From the NCBI GenBank assembly GCA_022822365.1, contig JAJEBV010000044.1:1-57250 (forward strand): a stretch of 57,250 nucleotides of DNA, in the 5' to 3' direction. The notes below the pieces were generated by a model. That model searched no databases. It was given only the letters and a program-made list of their open reading frames with translations, and was not told the origin of the DNA. The stretch is from Thermoanaerobaculia bacterium (GTDB taxonomy: Bacteria > Acidobacteriota > Thermoanaerobaculia > Multivoradales > Multivoraceae). Below, piece by piece: positions 7,140 through 15,573 of the stretch (position 1 is the first letter of the stretch; the number at the start of each line of letters is the position of its first letter). Both the position numbers and the translations under genes were made by a program.

Positions 7140-8321
7140 ATGGCCATACGCATTCCCCGCAACATCGCGCTCTGCTTCGACGGCACCTGGAACAGCGACG
7201 ATGCCTCGTCGCCGACGAACGTCGTCAAGACCTGGCAGGCCATCCGCCCGGTCACGTCGGACGGCGTGGAGCAGCTCACCTACTACGACCGGGGCGTGGG
7301 CACCGGGCGTTTCGACCGCTTCCGGGGAGGCGTGCTCGGCCTCGGGCTGGCCCGGAACGTCGAGCTCGCCTACGAGTGGCTGGCCGCCAACTACCTCCCG
7401 CGCGACCGGCTGTTCCTGTTCGGCTACAGCCGCGGCGCCTACACCGCGCGCAGCCTGGCGGGGCTGATCGGCCTCTGCGGCATTCCCGACGAGGGGCGCT
7501 GCGCCTTCGCCGGCCGCCCGCCGGCGGACGCGGTGAGCGAGGGCATGGCGATCTACCGCATGCGCGCCGGAGAAGCCCGCGACGAACGCGCCGCCCGCCA
7601 CCGGGAGACGTTCTGCCGGGCGCCGGGCGCCCCCGAGTTTCGCGGCGCGGACCTCCTCCGGCCCTCGAGCGTCGTCCACTTCGTCGGCGTCTGGGACACC
7701 GTCGGCGCCCTCGGCGTGCCGGTCACCTGGCTGAACTGGATCGGCGCCCGCCGCCACCGCTTCCACGACGTGCGGCTCGACCGCCACATCCGCCACGCGT
7801 ACCACGCGGTGTCGGTGGACGAGGGCCGCCGCCCCTTCGCGCCCACCCTGTGGCTGAACTCGCCGGCCCCGGGCCAGCACGTGGAGCAGCTCTGGTTCCC
7901 GGGGGTACACGGCGACGTCGGCGGCGGCCGGCCGCACGCGGGCCTCTCGGACGGCGCCCTGCTCTGGATGTGGGCGAAGGCCTACGCCGCCGGCCTCGCC
8001 TTCGAGCCCTGGGCGGCCGTCCACGACGTGGCCCCCGACCCGCTCGGCCCCCAGGGGAAGATGTCCGCCGTCTACCGGGTCTGGGGCCGCCACGACCGGC
8101 CGGTCGGCGAGGCGGACGAGAACGGCCGCCCCGCGGTGACCGGCGAGGCGGTCCACTTCTCGGCCATCCGCCGCCTGGAGCACCCGGAGTCCGAGGCCTA
8201 CCGCAAGGGCGTCGCCCGCCGTACGCTCATGCCGGCCCTGGAGGGGAAGCGCGTCCGCCCGGCCCTCCCGGCCCCCGGCGAACAGGACCCGGACTGCCTC
8301 GACTGGGCCAACCCCCCGTGA
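7140..8321 (+). CDS. DUF2235 alpha/beta-hydrolase-type protein (Tle1-like fold)
   Basis: A 393-residue protein with the hallmarks of DUF2235: LCFDGTWNSDD near the start, YYDRGVGTG, then the nucleophile elbow FGYSRGAYTAR (GxSxG-type, Ser about 102). Later come VGVWDTVGALG and VHGDVGGGRP. Some family members are phospholipases related to type VI effector Tle1; many chromosomal ones are uncharacterised. No signal peptide and no secretion genes are nearby, so an effector role is not supported. Single gene; the 164-base upstream gap shows nothing recognisable. Confidence 0.88.
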   Translation: MAIRIPRNIALCFDGTWNSDDASSPTNVVKTWQAIRPVTSDGVEQLTYYDRGVGTGRFDRFRGGVLGLGLARNVELAYEWLAANYLPRDRLFLFGYSRGAYTARSLAGLIGLCGIPDEGRCAFAGRPPADAVSEGMAIYRMRAGEARDERAARHRETFCRAPGAPEFRGADLLRPSSVVHFVGVWDTVGALGVPVTWLNWIGARRHRFHDVRLDRHIRHAYHAVSVDEGRRPFAPTLWLNSPAPGQHVEQLWFPGVHGDVGGGRPHAGLSDGALLWMWAKAYAAGLAFEPWAAVHDVAPDPLGPQGKMSAVYRVWGRHDRPVGEADENGRPAVTGEAVHFSAIRRLEHPESEAYRKGVARRTLMPALEGKRVRPALPAPGEQDPDCLDWANPP

Positions 8322-8362
8322 CCAAGGGGGTAGTGGGATGGTCCCCGCCGCTGCCGCTCTAC

Positions 8363-8420
8363 CTGTCGGTGCGCCGGCCTTCTGGCCGGCACAGGCGCGA
8401 GCCGCGTAGCGGCGAGCCGA
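8363..8420. repeat. Family B repeat, intergenic
   Basis: Same core and trailing palindrome (gccgcgtagcggc) as the copies at 3650 and 5583. It separates the DUF2235 gene from the three-gene ATPase operon. Confidence 0.9.
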
Positions 8421-8544
8421 GACCGGTCCCAGCCGAGTATGCTCGGGGCGTCAAGGAACGACTCGTGAGCGGCCGGAACATGCAGCGGGAATCGGGCGGC
8501 GGGACGGCGTCACCGCGAAGCCGAATCAGGCCAGAGTAGCTCTG

Positions 8545-9780
8545 GTGGAACTTCAGCGCTTCGGTGTGGAGCGGTACAAGGGCTACGTGGGCCCGGAGAC
8601 GTTGGAAGTTGCTCCCCTGACCATTCTGGTGGGCGGCAACAACTCGGGCAAGACGGCCTTGGCCCGTGGAATTCAGTTGCTGGCGGGGGGGCTGAGCACT
8701 TCTACCAACGGCTCTTCGGAGCCGCTCCCGCTGGAATCGGGCGGTATCCGCCACGGAGACAAGTTCGAGGACCTCGTCACCGGGCGTGTCCCGCATGGCA
8801 GGTTGACCTTGTCCGTCGAACTGGCTGACGCGGAAAAGAGGATGTCGCTGTCCGCCACGGTGAGGAACGTGGTGGGGCCGGACATGCCCTCCGAACGTCA
8901 GGTGTCTCGGTGGGCACTGCGGAGCGGGGCCGACGAACTCGTGCTGGAACGTCAAGTGTTCGAGAAGCGGTCTCTCTACGACGTCGCGGTTTCAGGACGG
9001 GCCGCCGACCCCTCTTCCGTCCGTTGGCGCGGGCTCGCGCCTCAGTCAGCCGAGGGCCTGCCGTCTTGGGCGGCCGCTTCGGTTGACGGTCTGCGGTCCT
9101 GGGCGGATGGCGTGCGGTACCTTCGGTGTCCGCGGCGCCTGGGCAGGCCGCCCTACAGCGTGCCCGAACGTCCGCCTCGCACACTCGGTTCCCGGGGCTG
9201 TGGCGCGCCTTTGGCGTTAGCCGCGGACGGGGCGCTGAGGACCGCCGTTCAGGAGTGGTATCGCACCGCCTTTGGAGTTCATCTTGAACTCGAAGCGCTG
9301 GGCGACTACTTCGACCTCAAGGCGCGGCCGTCCGGAGGTGCATCGAGCGTCGCCCTCAGCCAGTCTGGCCGGGGACTTGCTCACGCATTGCCCGTCGTGG
9401 TGACGGCCCTGACCGCCGGATCGGCCGGCCCGGGCGTCGACATCATCGAGCATCCCGAAGCGGAGCTCCACCCGGCAGCGCACGCCGAAATTGCCGAGGT
9501 TCTTCTCGGTCATCTTGCCGGCGCCGCCAGGCCGCTGATCGTCGAGACCCACTCCGAGATGGTGGTGCTCCGAGCGAGGCGGCGAGTGGCCGAAGGACGC
9601 CTTCGGGCTGAGGATGTCGTCGTCTACTGGATTCACCCCGCGCCGGCGGGGCAGGGGTCCGCCCTGCGCAAGATCCGTGTTCGCGAGAACGGGCGGGTGG
9701 ACGGCTGGCCAGACGGCGTGTTCATCGAGGACTACGAAGAGATTCTGGCAATTCGGCGCGCCGCCCGCGACGGAGGTTAG
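8545..9780 (+). CDS. AAA/SMC-like ATPase with DUF3696-like C-terminus, putative defence component
   Basis: A 411-residue ABC/SMC-type ATPase as found in OLD-like and PARIS-like systems. Walker A is GGNNSGKT (30-37), preceded by the family FGVERYKGYVGPETLEVAPLT strand pattern. The signature-like segment is LSQSGRG (271-277), Walker B VDIIEHPEAELHP (298-310), and the switch His is in VETHSE (333-338). The C-terminus (GRVDGWPDGVFIEDYEEIL) looks like the short DUF3696 tail. It has no nuclease domain of its own; the next gene, 12 bases downstream, supplies a TOPRIM-like one. The GTG at 8545 is the start that gives the family N-terminus. Confidence 0.85.
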   Translation: MELQRFGVERYKGYVGPETLEVAPLTILVGGNNSGKTALARGIQLLAGGLSTSTNGSSEPLPLESGGIRHGDKFEDLVTGRVPHGRLTLSVELADAEKRMSLSATVRNVVGPDMPSERQVSRWALRSGADELVLERQVFEKRSLYDVAVSGRAADPSSVRWRGLAPQSAEGLPSWAAASVDGLRSWADGVRYLRCPRRLGRPPYSVPERPPRTLGSRGCGAPLALAADGALRTAVQEWYRTAFGVHLELEALGDYFDLKARPSGGASSVALSQSGRGLAHALPVVVTALTAGSAGPGVDIIEHPEAELHPAAHAEIAEVLLGHLAGAARPLIVETHSEMVVLRARRRVAEGRLRAEDVVVYWIHPAPAGQGSALRKIRVRENGRVDGWPDGVFIEDYEEILAIRRAARDGG

Positions 9781-9792
9781 GTCCTGGTCCTG

Positions 9793-10752
9793 ATGCTGAT
9801 CGAGATCGATGTCGCCGTCGCGGACGATGGCGCCTTCCACAACCGGCTGGACCGCATACTCCACAAGATCGACGACGGTTGGCACCTCTGGGATACCTCC
9901 GGCGTCGAAAGTGCCTCTGCTTTCGAGAACTCCTCGTGGCTACGGGATCGCGGGCTTCAACGCGAATGGGTGCATGAACTCCTCGTCGCCTCCCTCCAGC
10001 GCGACGCCTGGAGTTCGGCGCCGCATGGCAGGCGACTGCGCGTGACGAAGAACCCGCGCGAGAACGACGAACTCACCCCCGAGGATGCGGTGCGGCTTGT
10101 CGAGGAACCGCTGGTCCTGTTCGTGGAGAACCGCAACAGCGACGGCGCCTTCGCGGAGCGAGTCGCGACCGAGTGCGACAGGGCGCTGCGTCGTCTCTGG
10201 CGCCGCCCTGGGCGTCCGATCAGGCTGGACAGCGTCGGTGGCATCGGAGAGATGCCGGCCGAGGTCGAACGGCGGGCCCGAATGGCGAGGTTCCGCCCGC
10301 GGCTGGTCGTCATCGTGGACGGCGACCGCAAGTTTCCCGATGCCGAGGAGCCGCGGGAAGTCAGGGCGGTCAGGAAGGCATGCGAGGCGAACGGAGTAGC
10401 CTGCTGGATTCTGGCGAAGCGCGAGTCGGAGAATTACCTTCCCCGTGCTCTCCTCGATGGGCGCCTGAACGCCGGGATGGATCACGCCCTCCGCGTCGAT
10501 GCCTGGGACGACTTGACGGATACGCAGAAGGACTTCTACGACATGAAGGAAGGGCTGCCGGATCGTCCCTCAGAAGGTGAGGCGGCGCTCTTTGAAGATC
10601 TCACGGCTGGGAACCGGGATGTGCTCTCAAGCGGTTTCGGGCGCAACGTGGCGAACTGCTGGTCCCTCCACGTGCCGGTCGAGCGACAGCTTCTCGATCG
10701 CGGCGGCGGAGACCTGGAGCGCGGGATCTCGGTGATCCGCGGCGAGGTCTGA
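9793..10752 (+). CDS. TOPRIM-like (DUF4435/OLD-type) protein, putative nuclease of the operon
   Basis: A 319-residue protein. Its middle reads like a TOPRIM fold: a strand ending in a Glu (LVLFVENRNSDGAF, Glu112), a glycine turn (GGIG, 149-152), a strand with DxD (VVIVDGDRK, Asp176 and Asp178), then a KRESENYLP motif (209-217) like those of DUF4435 and OLD nuclease regions. These residues would bind metal for nucleic acid cleavage; this is inference from motif order. The first 100 residues are not recognised. It sits between the ATPase (12-base gap) and DUF262 gene (4-base gap), so the three are almost certainly one operon. Confidence 0.7.
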   Translation: MLIEIDVAVADDGAFHNRLDRILHKIDDGWHLWDTSGVESASAFENSSWLRDRGLQREWVHELLVASLQRDAWSSAPHGRRLRVTKNPRENDELTPEDAVRLVEEPLVLFVENRNSDGAFAERVATECDRALRRLWRRPGRPIRLDSVGGIGEMPAEVERRARMARFRPRLVVIVDGDRKFPDAEEPREVRAVRKACEANGVACWILAKRESENYLPRALLDGRLNAGMDHALRVDAWDDLTDTQKDFYDMKEGLPDRPSEGEAALFEDLTAGNRDVLSSGFGRNVANCWSLHVPVERQLLDRGGGDLERGISVIRGEV

Positions 10753-10756
10753 GCGA

Positions 10757-12424
10757 GTGTCCGCTGGCGACAGGCCCCGCGCGAATGTCGTTCCGGAGGT
10801 CGTGTTCCTAGGCGACCTGATCGGCCAGATGGCCGCCGGCAAGGTGCGCGTGCCCCGGTTTCAGCGAGGTTTCGTGTGGAAGCAGCAGGACCTCCATCTT
10901 CTGCTCGACAGCGTCCTGCTCGGATTCCCGATCGGCTCGGTCCTCGTTTGGGAAACGGACGCGAAGATCGAGAGCGCCTCGAGGATCGGTCCGCTCGAGG
11001 TGGGGCCGCCGCCCAAAGGCCCGGTCGGATACGTGCTCGACGGGCAGCAGCGCTTGTCGACGCTCTTCGGCACGCTCCGCCTGCCGGAGCAGGCCGAATC
11101 GACCGTGGAGCAAGTGGACTGGCGGATCTACTGCGATCTCGAGGCACAGGAGTTCCGCCGGCTGCCCGGCGACGATGGCGAGCCCCGGCTCTTCCCGATG
11201 AACAGCCTGCTCGACACGAGCGCCTTCTTCTCGGCGTGTCGCGGCATCGAATCGCGTGTCGCCGACAACGCTCGTGCCCGCCGTTGGCTCGACCGCGCAG
11301 ATGGCCTGGCGAACGCGTTCAGGACCTACAAGATCCCCGTCATCCGCATACGCGACGTGGACCTCGGCACGGCGGTGGAGGTCTTCGCCCGTCTCAACCG
11401 GACAGGGCGCAAAATGGCGGACGACGAGATGGTCTCCGCCCTGACCTACCGGGAGGGCGAGTTCCACCTTGCCGACAAGCTCGACGAGGTCAAGAGCGAG
11501 CTTGCGCGGAGTGGGTTTGGCGGCCTAGACCGGGTTCTGCTGCTGAGATCGGTGCTCGCCGCACTGGACCGCGACATCTACGCCAAGGACTGGACGGACC
11601 TCCTCGTCAAGCCCGATGTTCGCTCGGAGCTCCCCGACGCCTTCGAGACCGCGGTGGACGGGCTCAAGGCAGCGGTCGAGTTCCTGCGCGGCCTGGGGGT
11701 CGTGTCCGATCGACTGTTGCCCTATGGACTCCAGTTGGTCCTTCTGGGCGAGTTCTTCCGGTTCTGCCCCCAGCCCGCGTGCGAGGTTGTGGAGCTTCTC
11801 GAGCGCTGGTTCTGGGTCACTTCGTTCACCGGCTGGTTCGGGGGCGTCAGCACCTCCCAGGCCACGCGGGCGTTGCGCGAGATCCAGGAGCTCGCGAAAG
11901 GAAAGAGCGACGCCTTCACCGTGGTCGATCTCGACGCGGCGGCTCAGCCATTTCCGGAGCGTTTCGATGGACGAAGCGCCCGTGTGCGCGCCTTCCTGCT
12001 CTACCTGGCCTCCCTCGGGCCCTGCTCTCCGCGAACCGGCGAGAACCTCGATGTGGGCCGCCTGCTCGCCAACCGGGGCACGGGAGCTTTGGGCTACCTC
12101 GTTCCGAGGCGAGAGGACATGCACCCGGAGCTCCGAAGCAGCCCTGCCAACCGGGCGTTCGCCGACGAACAGGGAATGCTCGGCGATCTGGCTACCCTGG
12201 ACGACGACAAGCTCAGGCGGGTTTTGGCCAGGCATGGCTTCCCGGTGGAATCGGTCCTGAGGCTGCGGGAGGGAGACCGGGAGGGGCTCGTCAGCGGGCG
12301 GCTCGAGTCGTTGGTCGAAGGCGAACGCGCCTTCCTCAAGGCCCGGAACGTGACCTTGCCGGCGACGCGAACCGCAACGGCCATAGCCGATAGCGACGCG
12401 TCGGACGATGACGGCCGAGAGTAG
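10757..12424 (+). CDS. DUF262 (ParB-like/GmrS-type NTPase) protein, third gene of the putative defence operon
   Basis: A 555-residue protein with both DUF262 signatures: VPRFQRGFVW (32-41) and LDGQQRLSTL (94-103), the latter being the putative NTP-binding and hydrolysis motif shared with ParB-like folds. A helical middle carries VFARLNRTGRKM, also typical. GmrSD-type proteins usually end with a DUF1524 HNH nuclease. Here the end has only a weak relic-like region (HPELRSSPANRAF) and no HNH pattern, so cleavage may be left to the TOPRIM-like partner. GTG start at 10757, four bases after the stop of that gene. Confidence 0.85.
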   Translation: MSAGDRPRANVVPEVVFLGDLIGQMAAGKVRVPRFQRGFVWKQQDLHLLLDSVLLGFPIGSVLVWETDAKIESASRIGPLEVGPPPKGPVGYVLDGQQRLSTLFGTLRLPEQAESTVEQVDWRIYCDLEAQEFRRLPGDDGEPRLFPMNSLLDTSAFFSACRGIESRVADNARARRWLDRADGLANAFRTYKIPVIRIRDVDLGTAVEVFARLNRTGRKMADDEMVSALTYREGEFHLADKLDEVKSELARSGFGGLDRVLLLRSVLAALDRDIYAKDWTDLLVKPDVRSELPDAFETAVDGLKAAVEFLRGLGVVSDRLLPYGLQLVLLGEFFRFCPQPACEVVELLERWFWVTSFTGWFGGVSTSQATRALREIQELAKGKSDAFTVVDLDAAAQPFPERFDGRSARVRAFLLYLASLGPCSPRTGENLDVGRLLANRGTGALGYLVPRREDMHPELRSSPANRAFADEQGMLGDLATLDDDKLRRVLARHGFPVESVLRLREGDREGLVSGRLESLVEGERAFLKARNVTLPATRTATAIADSDASDDDGRE

Positions 12425-12427
12425 CTC

Positions 12428-12515
12428 GTCGCCGGCTTCGCCGGCGGCCATTCTCCTCCGGGCTCCACCGCTGCGCGGCTCCGCCCGGGGCGGGTCGGAA
12501 GACCCGCGCACCCAG
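12428..12515. repeat. Family A half-element, intergenic
   Basis: It matches the right half of the element at 3183-3341 almost base for base and ends in gacccgcgcacccag, but lacks the left terminal repeat. It begins at the stop codon of the DUF262 gene. Confidence 0.85.
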
Positions 12516-12586
12516 CGGAAGCCCGTTCTCGCGCAACTCCAACAGGCTCAATAACTTACTCCCACACACCCTTACCCGCGAACCCC

Positions 12587-12615
12587 TTGACGAATCCCCC
12601 AAAAGGCCCTATAGT
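12587..12615 (+). promoter_or_regulatory. Sigma70-type promoter for the secreted-paralogue cluster
   Basis: TTGACG (12587-12592) and TATAGT (12610-12615) are separated by exactly 17 bases, close to consensus in otherwise GC-rich DNA. Transcription would start near 12622, leaving a long leader before the ATG at 12956. Confidence 0.7.
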
Positions 12616-12621
12616 GCTCAG

Positions 12622-12955
12622 CCGTAGAGGAACCCTCCGCAGCAATGAGCCGAGCCGCTCCGCCGAGCCACACTGGATCTGCACGGCCGTTTCCGCTAAG
12701 GTTCCACCACGTCTTTGGACAGACGGCCTTGAAGTCTTTTAGCGGGAGGTGATGCGCAGCATCAGCTTGAGTGACGGTCGGTGGCTCGGTTGAGCCGGAA
12801 GCGGCCGTCCAGAGAGAAAACGTCAGCGGCTGTGGCAACGCGGATAGTCCGCACCGCCGCGGCCTGATCTTCGGATCGAAGAACCTTGGTCCGGCTTTGG
12901 ACAGCCGGGCCGAAACGAACGGCGGCGAAAAGCCGCTCAAGGAGAAAACAAACTG
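12622..12955 (+). promoter_or_regulatory. Highly structured 5' leader of the first secreted paralogue (candidate cis-acting RNA)
   Basis: There is no gene in this stretch, but it holds a run of small perfect or near-perfect hairpins. Examples are 12751-12763, 12773-12809 with an inner stem at 12783-12796, and 12840-12852. A gatc stem at 12866-12877 is capped by TTCG. A nine-pair stem spans 12888-12911 with one G-U pair, and a gcggc stem spans 12922-12936. A ribosome site (aaggag, 12939-12944) follows the last hairpin directly. I do not recognise a known riboswitch. Confidence 0.55.
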
Positions 12956-14176
12956 ATGAAGCTGATGAAGCACATCACGATCGCGCTGGTTCTCTGCGCG
13001 ATTCCTGCGATGGCCTTCGGTCAGACCTCCGTCACTTGCGACGTCTGCACCCATCAGGCGTCCGTCTTCATGGGTGAAGGTGGACTGATTGCCACGGCGG
13101 CCGAAGGTGCCGAAGAGGTGGCCTACCTCGCCTCTTGCGACGGTGTTAGCCGGAGCGGCACCCTTACGCCCGAGGGCGGCATGGTTAACATGTTGTTCCA
13201 GGACAAGGGCATCGTCTGCAACGCCGACGATGGCGAACTGGAGATCGGCCCCATCATGGATGGCGGCTGGTTCTGGATCACGGACGCCGACAACTCGGCC
13301 GTGGGCAATCTGATCGACCAGATGGTTCTCGACAACGAGCCGACCATGATCACGAGCGCCGGCGACGGCGTCACGATGACGATGGGCATGGGTGCCGTGT
13401 ACCTCAAGGAAACCGCGTCCGGCCGCGTCGGCATCCTGCCGAACATCCTGCCGGAGCCGCCGGCCGCCGCGGCGGAGGTCTGCGGTCCGCGGGTCACCCC
13501 CAATACGAACCCGGCTGCGTACACCTCGCAGAAGTCTTCGAGTTGCATGCTGGGCGACGGCGGGACGAAGGTTCGGCTGCAGGCTCCGGGTCAGCATGGT
13601 CGTACCACGACCACGACGACCGTGACCCGCAACATCGCCGGCGGCGTCAATGTTGACGTCACGGCCGATCTCTGGGTCAACGAGAGCGGCAGCTACAACA
13701 CCGGCGACCTGACCGCCACCCCGGCGCTTGCGAACAGGGGCTGGGCCGGCAAGGGCACCGACAATTGGCTCGGGAATGTGGGTTGGTCAGCTCACCTCCA
13801 CGGTGCCACTCCCGGAGCGACCCTGGCGGGTGCCGGCGTCGAAATTGCCGACATAGGTTCCAACGGTCAGGCGAACATCACGGTTCAACCGTCGGCCACC
13901 TACTGCCCGTCCTCCGCCACGGCGACCCGGACCACGGCTGTCGTGAACATCATGGCGTGGACGAGCGGCGGGACGCTTCCCCCTGCTCTCGGTGGTGGCA
14001 CCGCGACAAGCGGAACCGGCGCCGACGACACCGTCTTCCCGGCCCTCGCGACTCAGAGAGCCCTGGGCGGTGCCTACGCGGTTGCGCAGCTCACGATCAT
14101 GTGTCCGCCGAGTTCTTCCTCGGCGAACATGGGCGAGGAGCTCGTGCCGGAGAATCCGTTCCCGACCGACAGGTAA
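12956..14176 (+). CDS. Secreted cysteine-containing paralogue 1 (CxxC / GGWxW family)
   Basis: A 406-residue exported protein, family not recognised. Residues 1-23 are a signal peptide ending AMAFGQ. The mature N-terminus starts with a CDVC pair. Next come DGGWFWITDADNSAVGNL, then GRVGILPNILPEP, CMLGDGGTKVRLQAPG and a Thr-rich turn. A beta-rich half follows, with further Cys (TYCP, IMCPP). It ends with a Ser-rich linker and ELVPENPFPTDR. The Cys pairs suggest disulfides outside the cytoplasm; I infer a beta-sandwich surface protein. Start ATG 12956 (aaggag 11 bases upstream); ATG 12965 is an alternative. It is followed by a terminator at 14249. Confidence 0.75.
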   Translation: MKLMKHITIALVLCAIPAMAFGQTSVTCDVCTHQASVFMGEGGLIATAAEGAEEVAYLASCDGVSRSGTLTPEGGMVNMLFQDKGIVCNADDGELEIGPIMDGGWFWITDADNSAVGNLIDQMVLDNEPTMITSAGDGVTMTMGMGAVYLKETASGRVGILPNILPEPPAAAAEVCGPRVTPNTNPAAYTSQKSSSCMLGDGGTKVRLQAPGQHGRTTTTTTVTRNIAGGVNVDVTADLWVNESGSYNTGDLTATPALANRGWAGKGTDNWLGNVGWSAHLHGATPGATLAGAGVEIADIGSNGQANITVQPSATYCPSSATATRTTAVVNIMAWTSGGTLPPALGGGTATSGTGADDTVFPALATQRALGGAYAVAQLTIMCPPSSSSANMGEELVPENPFPTDR

Positions 14177-14248
14177 GGGAACAGCCGATCTCTTGACCTG
14201 AGAGGGGCTTCTACCCAGGTTCCTGCAGGTTCAGAGAACGACTTCAAA

Positions 14249-14306
14249 GCGGTGCCTCCCGCGTCGGACCTGAGTTCGGCGCGGGAGGTTGCCGCTGTTT
14301 CTTTTT
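14249..14306 (+). terminator. Intrinsic terminator after paralogue 1
   Basis: The left arm gcggtgcctcccgcg (14249-14263) pairs with cgcgggagg-ttg-ccgc (14280-14295) around a 16-base loop. A T-rich tail (tgtttcttttt) follows at once. This is the clearest rho-independent terminator in the window. Confidence 0.8.
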
Positions 14307-14376
14307 CGCCTGGTTGCTGGGCGCGCACTTTCGCCGATCCTTCAGAGTGTGTCGCCAGTCGTCCGAGGAGCGACCG

Positions 14377-15573
14377 ATGAAGCCCGCCCTGGCGGCCCTA
14401 CTTGTTCTCTGCGCGATGTCGGCAACAGGCGTCGCCCAGGAGGTCAGTTGTCGCGACTGCGACCACGTCGCTTCTTACTTCAAGGGAGAGGGCGGGTTCA
14501 TCGGAACCGTTGCCGCCGACGCCGAAGCTGTCACGTTCCTCGTAGCGTGCGGCAACGTCACGGTCACCGGCGAGGCGAAGGTCGAAGGCGGGACCGCGGC
14601 CGAGCTGTTCAACCATCGGAACGGCCTGGCCTGCGACCGGGACGGCGGCAGTCTTGAGATTGCCGGTCTCGAGGATGGCGGCTGGTACTGGATCACGGAC
14701 GAAGCGAACTCGGCCGTGGGCTCCCTCCTCCGTCAGGCTGTCCTTGGCTACGAGCCGGTCGAGATCACGAACCCCGGCGACGGCGTCGAGATGACGATGG
14801 GCAGGGGCGCCGTCTACCTCAGGGAGACCGCCACCGGCCGCGTCGGCATCCTGCCGAACATCCTGCCGCAGCCGCTAGCGCCGCCCGCAGACCTCTGCGG
14901 TCCGCGGATCACGCCCAACACGAATCCGCCCGCGTACACCTCGCAGCAGACGTTGAACTGCATGCTGGGCGACGGCGGGTCGCAGGTTCGGCTGCAGGCT
15001 CCGGGTCACCATGGCCGTACCACGACCACGACGACCGTCACCCGCAACATTGAGGGTGGCGCCGCGATCAACGTCACTGCCGATCTCTGGCTCAACGAGA
15101 GCGGCAGTTACTCGACCGCCGACCTGTCAGCGACGAATGGTGTAGGCGCTGCCAACAACAAGGGTTGGATCGGCAAGGGCAGCGACAACTGGCTCACCGA
15201 CGTGGGCTGGATCGCGACCCTTCACGGTGCTACTCCCGGCGCCGATCTGGCGGGTACCGGCGTTGCCATCGACGACACCGACAACGACGGTCAGGCAGAG
15301 ATCACGGTTTCACCGTCGGCCACCTACTGCCCGACCGGTGCCGGCGCCAGGCGGGCGACGGCGGTCATCAACATTCTGGCTTTCCCCGACGGAACCGCCA
15401 GCGCCACATCGGGCGGTAGCGCAGACGACATCCACCCGGGCCTTTCGACCAGCAGGGCCCTCGATGGTGCGCACGCGGCCACCCAGCTCGCTGTCGTGTG
15501 CCCGCCGAGGTCCGCACTGACCGGCTCCTGGACGACCTTGCTCAAGCCCGGAAACCGAGGAGAAAATCCGTGA
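14377..15573 (+). CDS. Secreted cysteine-containing paralogue 2
   Basis: A 398-residue close paralogue of the preceding gene. It has a signal peptide (ends near GVAQE), a CRDCDHVASYFKGEGGFIGT N-terminus, then DGGWYWITDEANSAVGSLL, GRVGILPNILPQP, CMLGDGGSQVRLQAPG and a Thr repeat. The end differs: it stops at LKPGNRGENP instead of carrying the ELVPENPFP tail, so the C-terminus may have been replaced or eroded. ATG 14377 has gaggag seven bases upstream. The stop overlaps the GTG start of paralogue 3 by four bases. It lies downstream of a terminator, so it needs readthrough or its own weak promoter. Confidence 0.75.
   Translation: MKPALAALLVLCAMSATGVAQEVSCRDCDHVASYFKGEGGFIGTVAADAEAVTFLVACGNVTVTGEAKVEGGTAAELFNHRNGLACDRDGGSLEIAGLEDGGWYWITDEANSAVGSLLRQAVLGYEPVEITNPGDGVEMTMGRGAVYLRETATGRVGILPNILPQPLAPPADLCGPRITPNTNPPAYTSQQTLNCMLGDGGSQVRLQAPGHHGRTTTTTTVTRNIEGGAAINVTADLWLNESGSYSTADLSATNGVGAANNKGWIGKGSDNWLTDVGWIATLHGATPGADLAGTGVAIDDTDNDGQAEITVSPSATYCPTGAGARRATAVINILAFPDGTASATSGGSADDIHPGLSTSRALDGAHAATQLAVVCPPRSALTGSWTTLLKPGNRGENP

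Noticed and set aside
7140..8321. Type VI secretion effector Tle1
   Set aside because: The fold is right, but no VgrG, Hcp, PAAR or immunity gene is nearby.
10757..12424. Complete GmrSD type IV restriction enzyme
   Set aside because: The DUF262 half is clear but no DUF1524/HNH motif could be found at the C-terminus.
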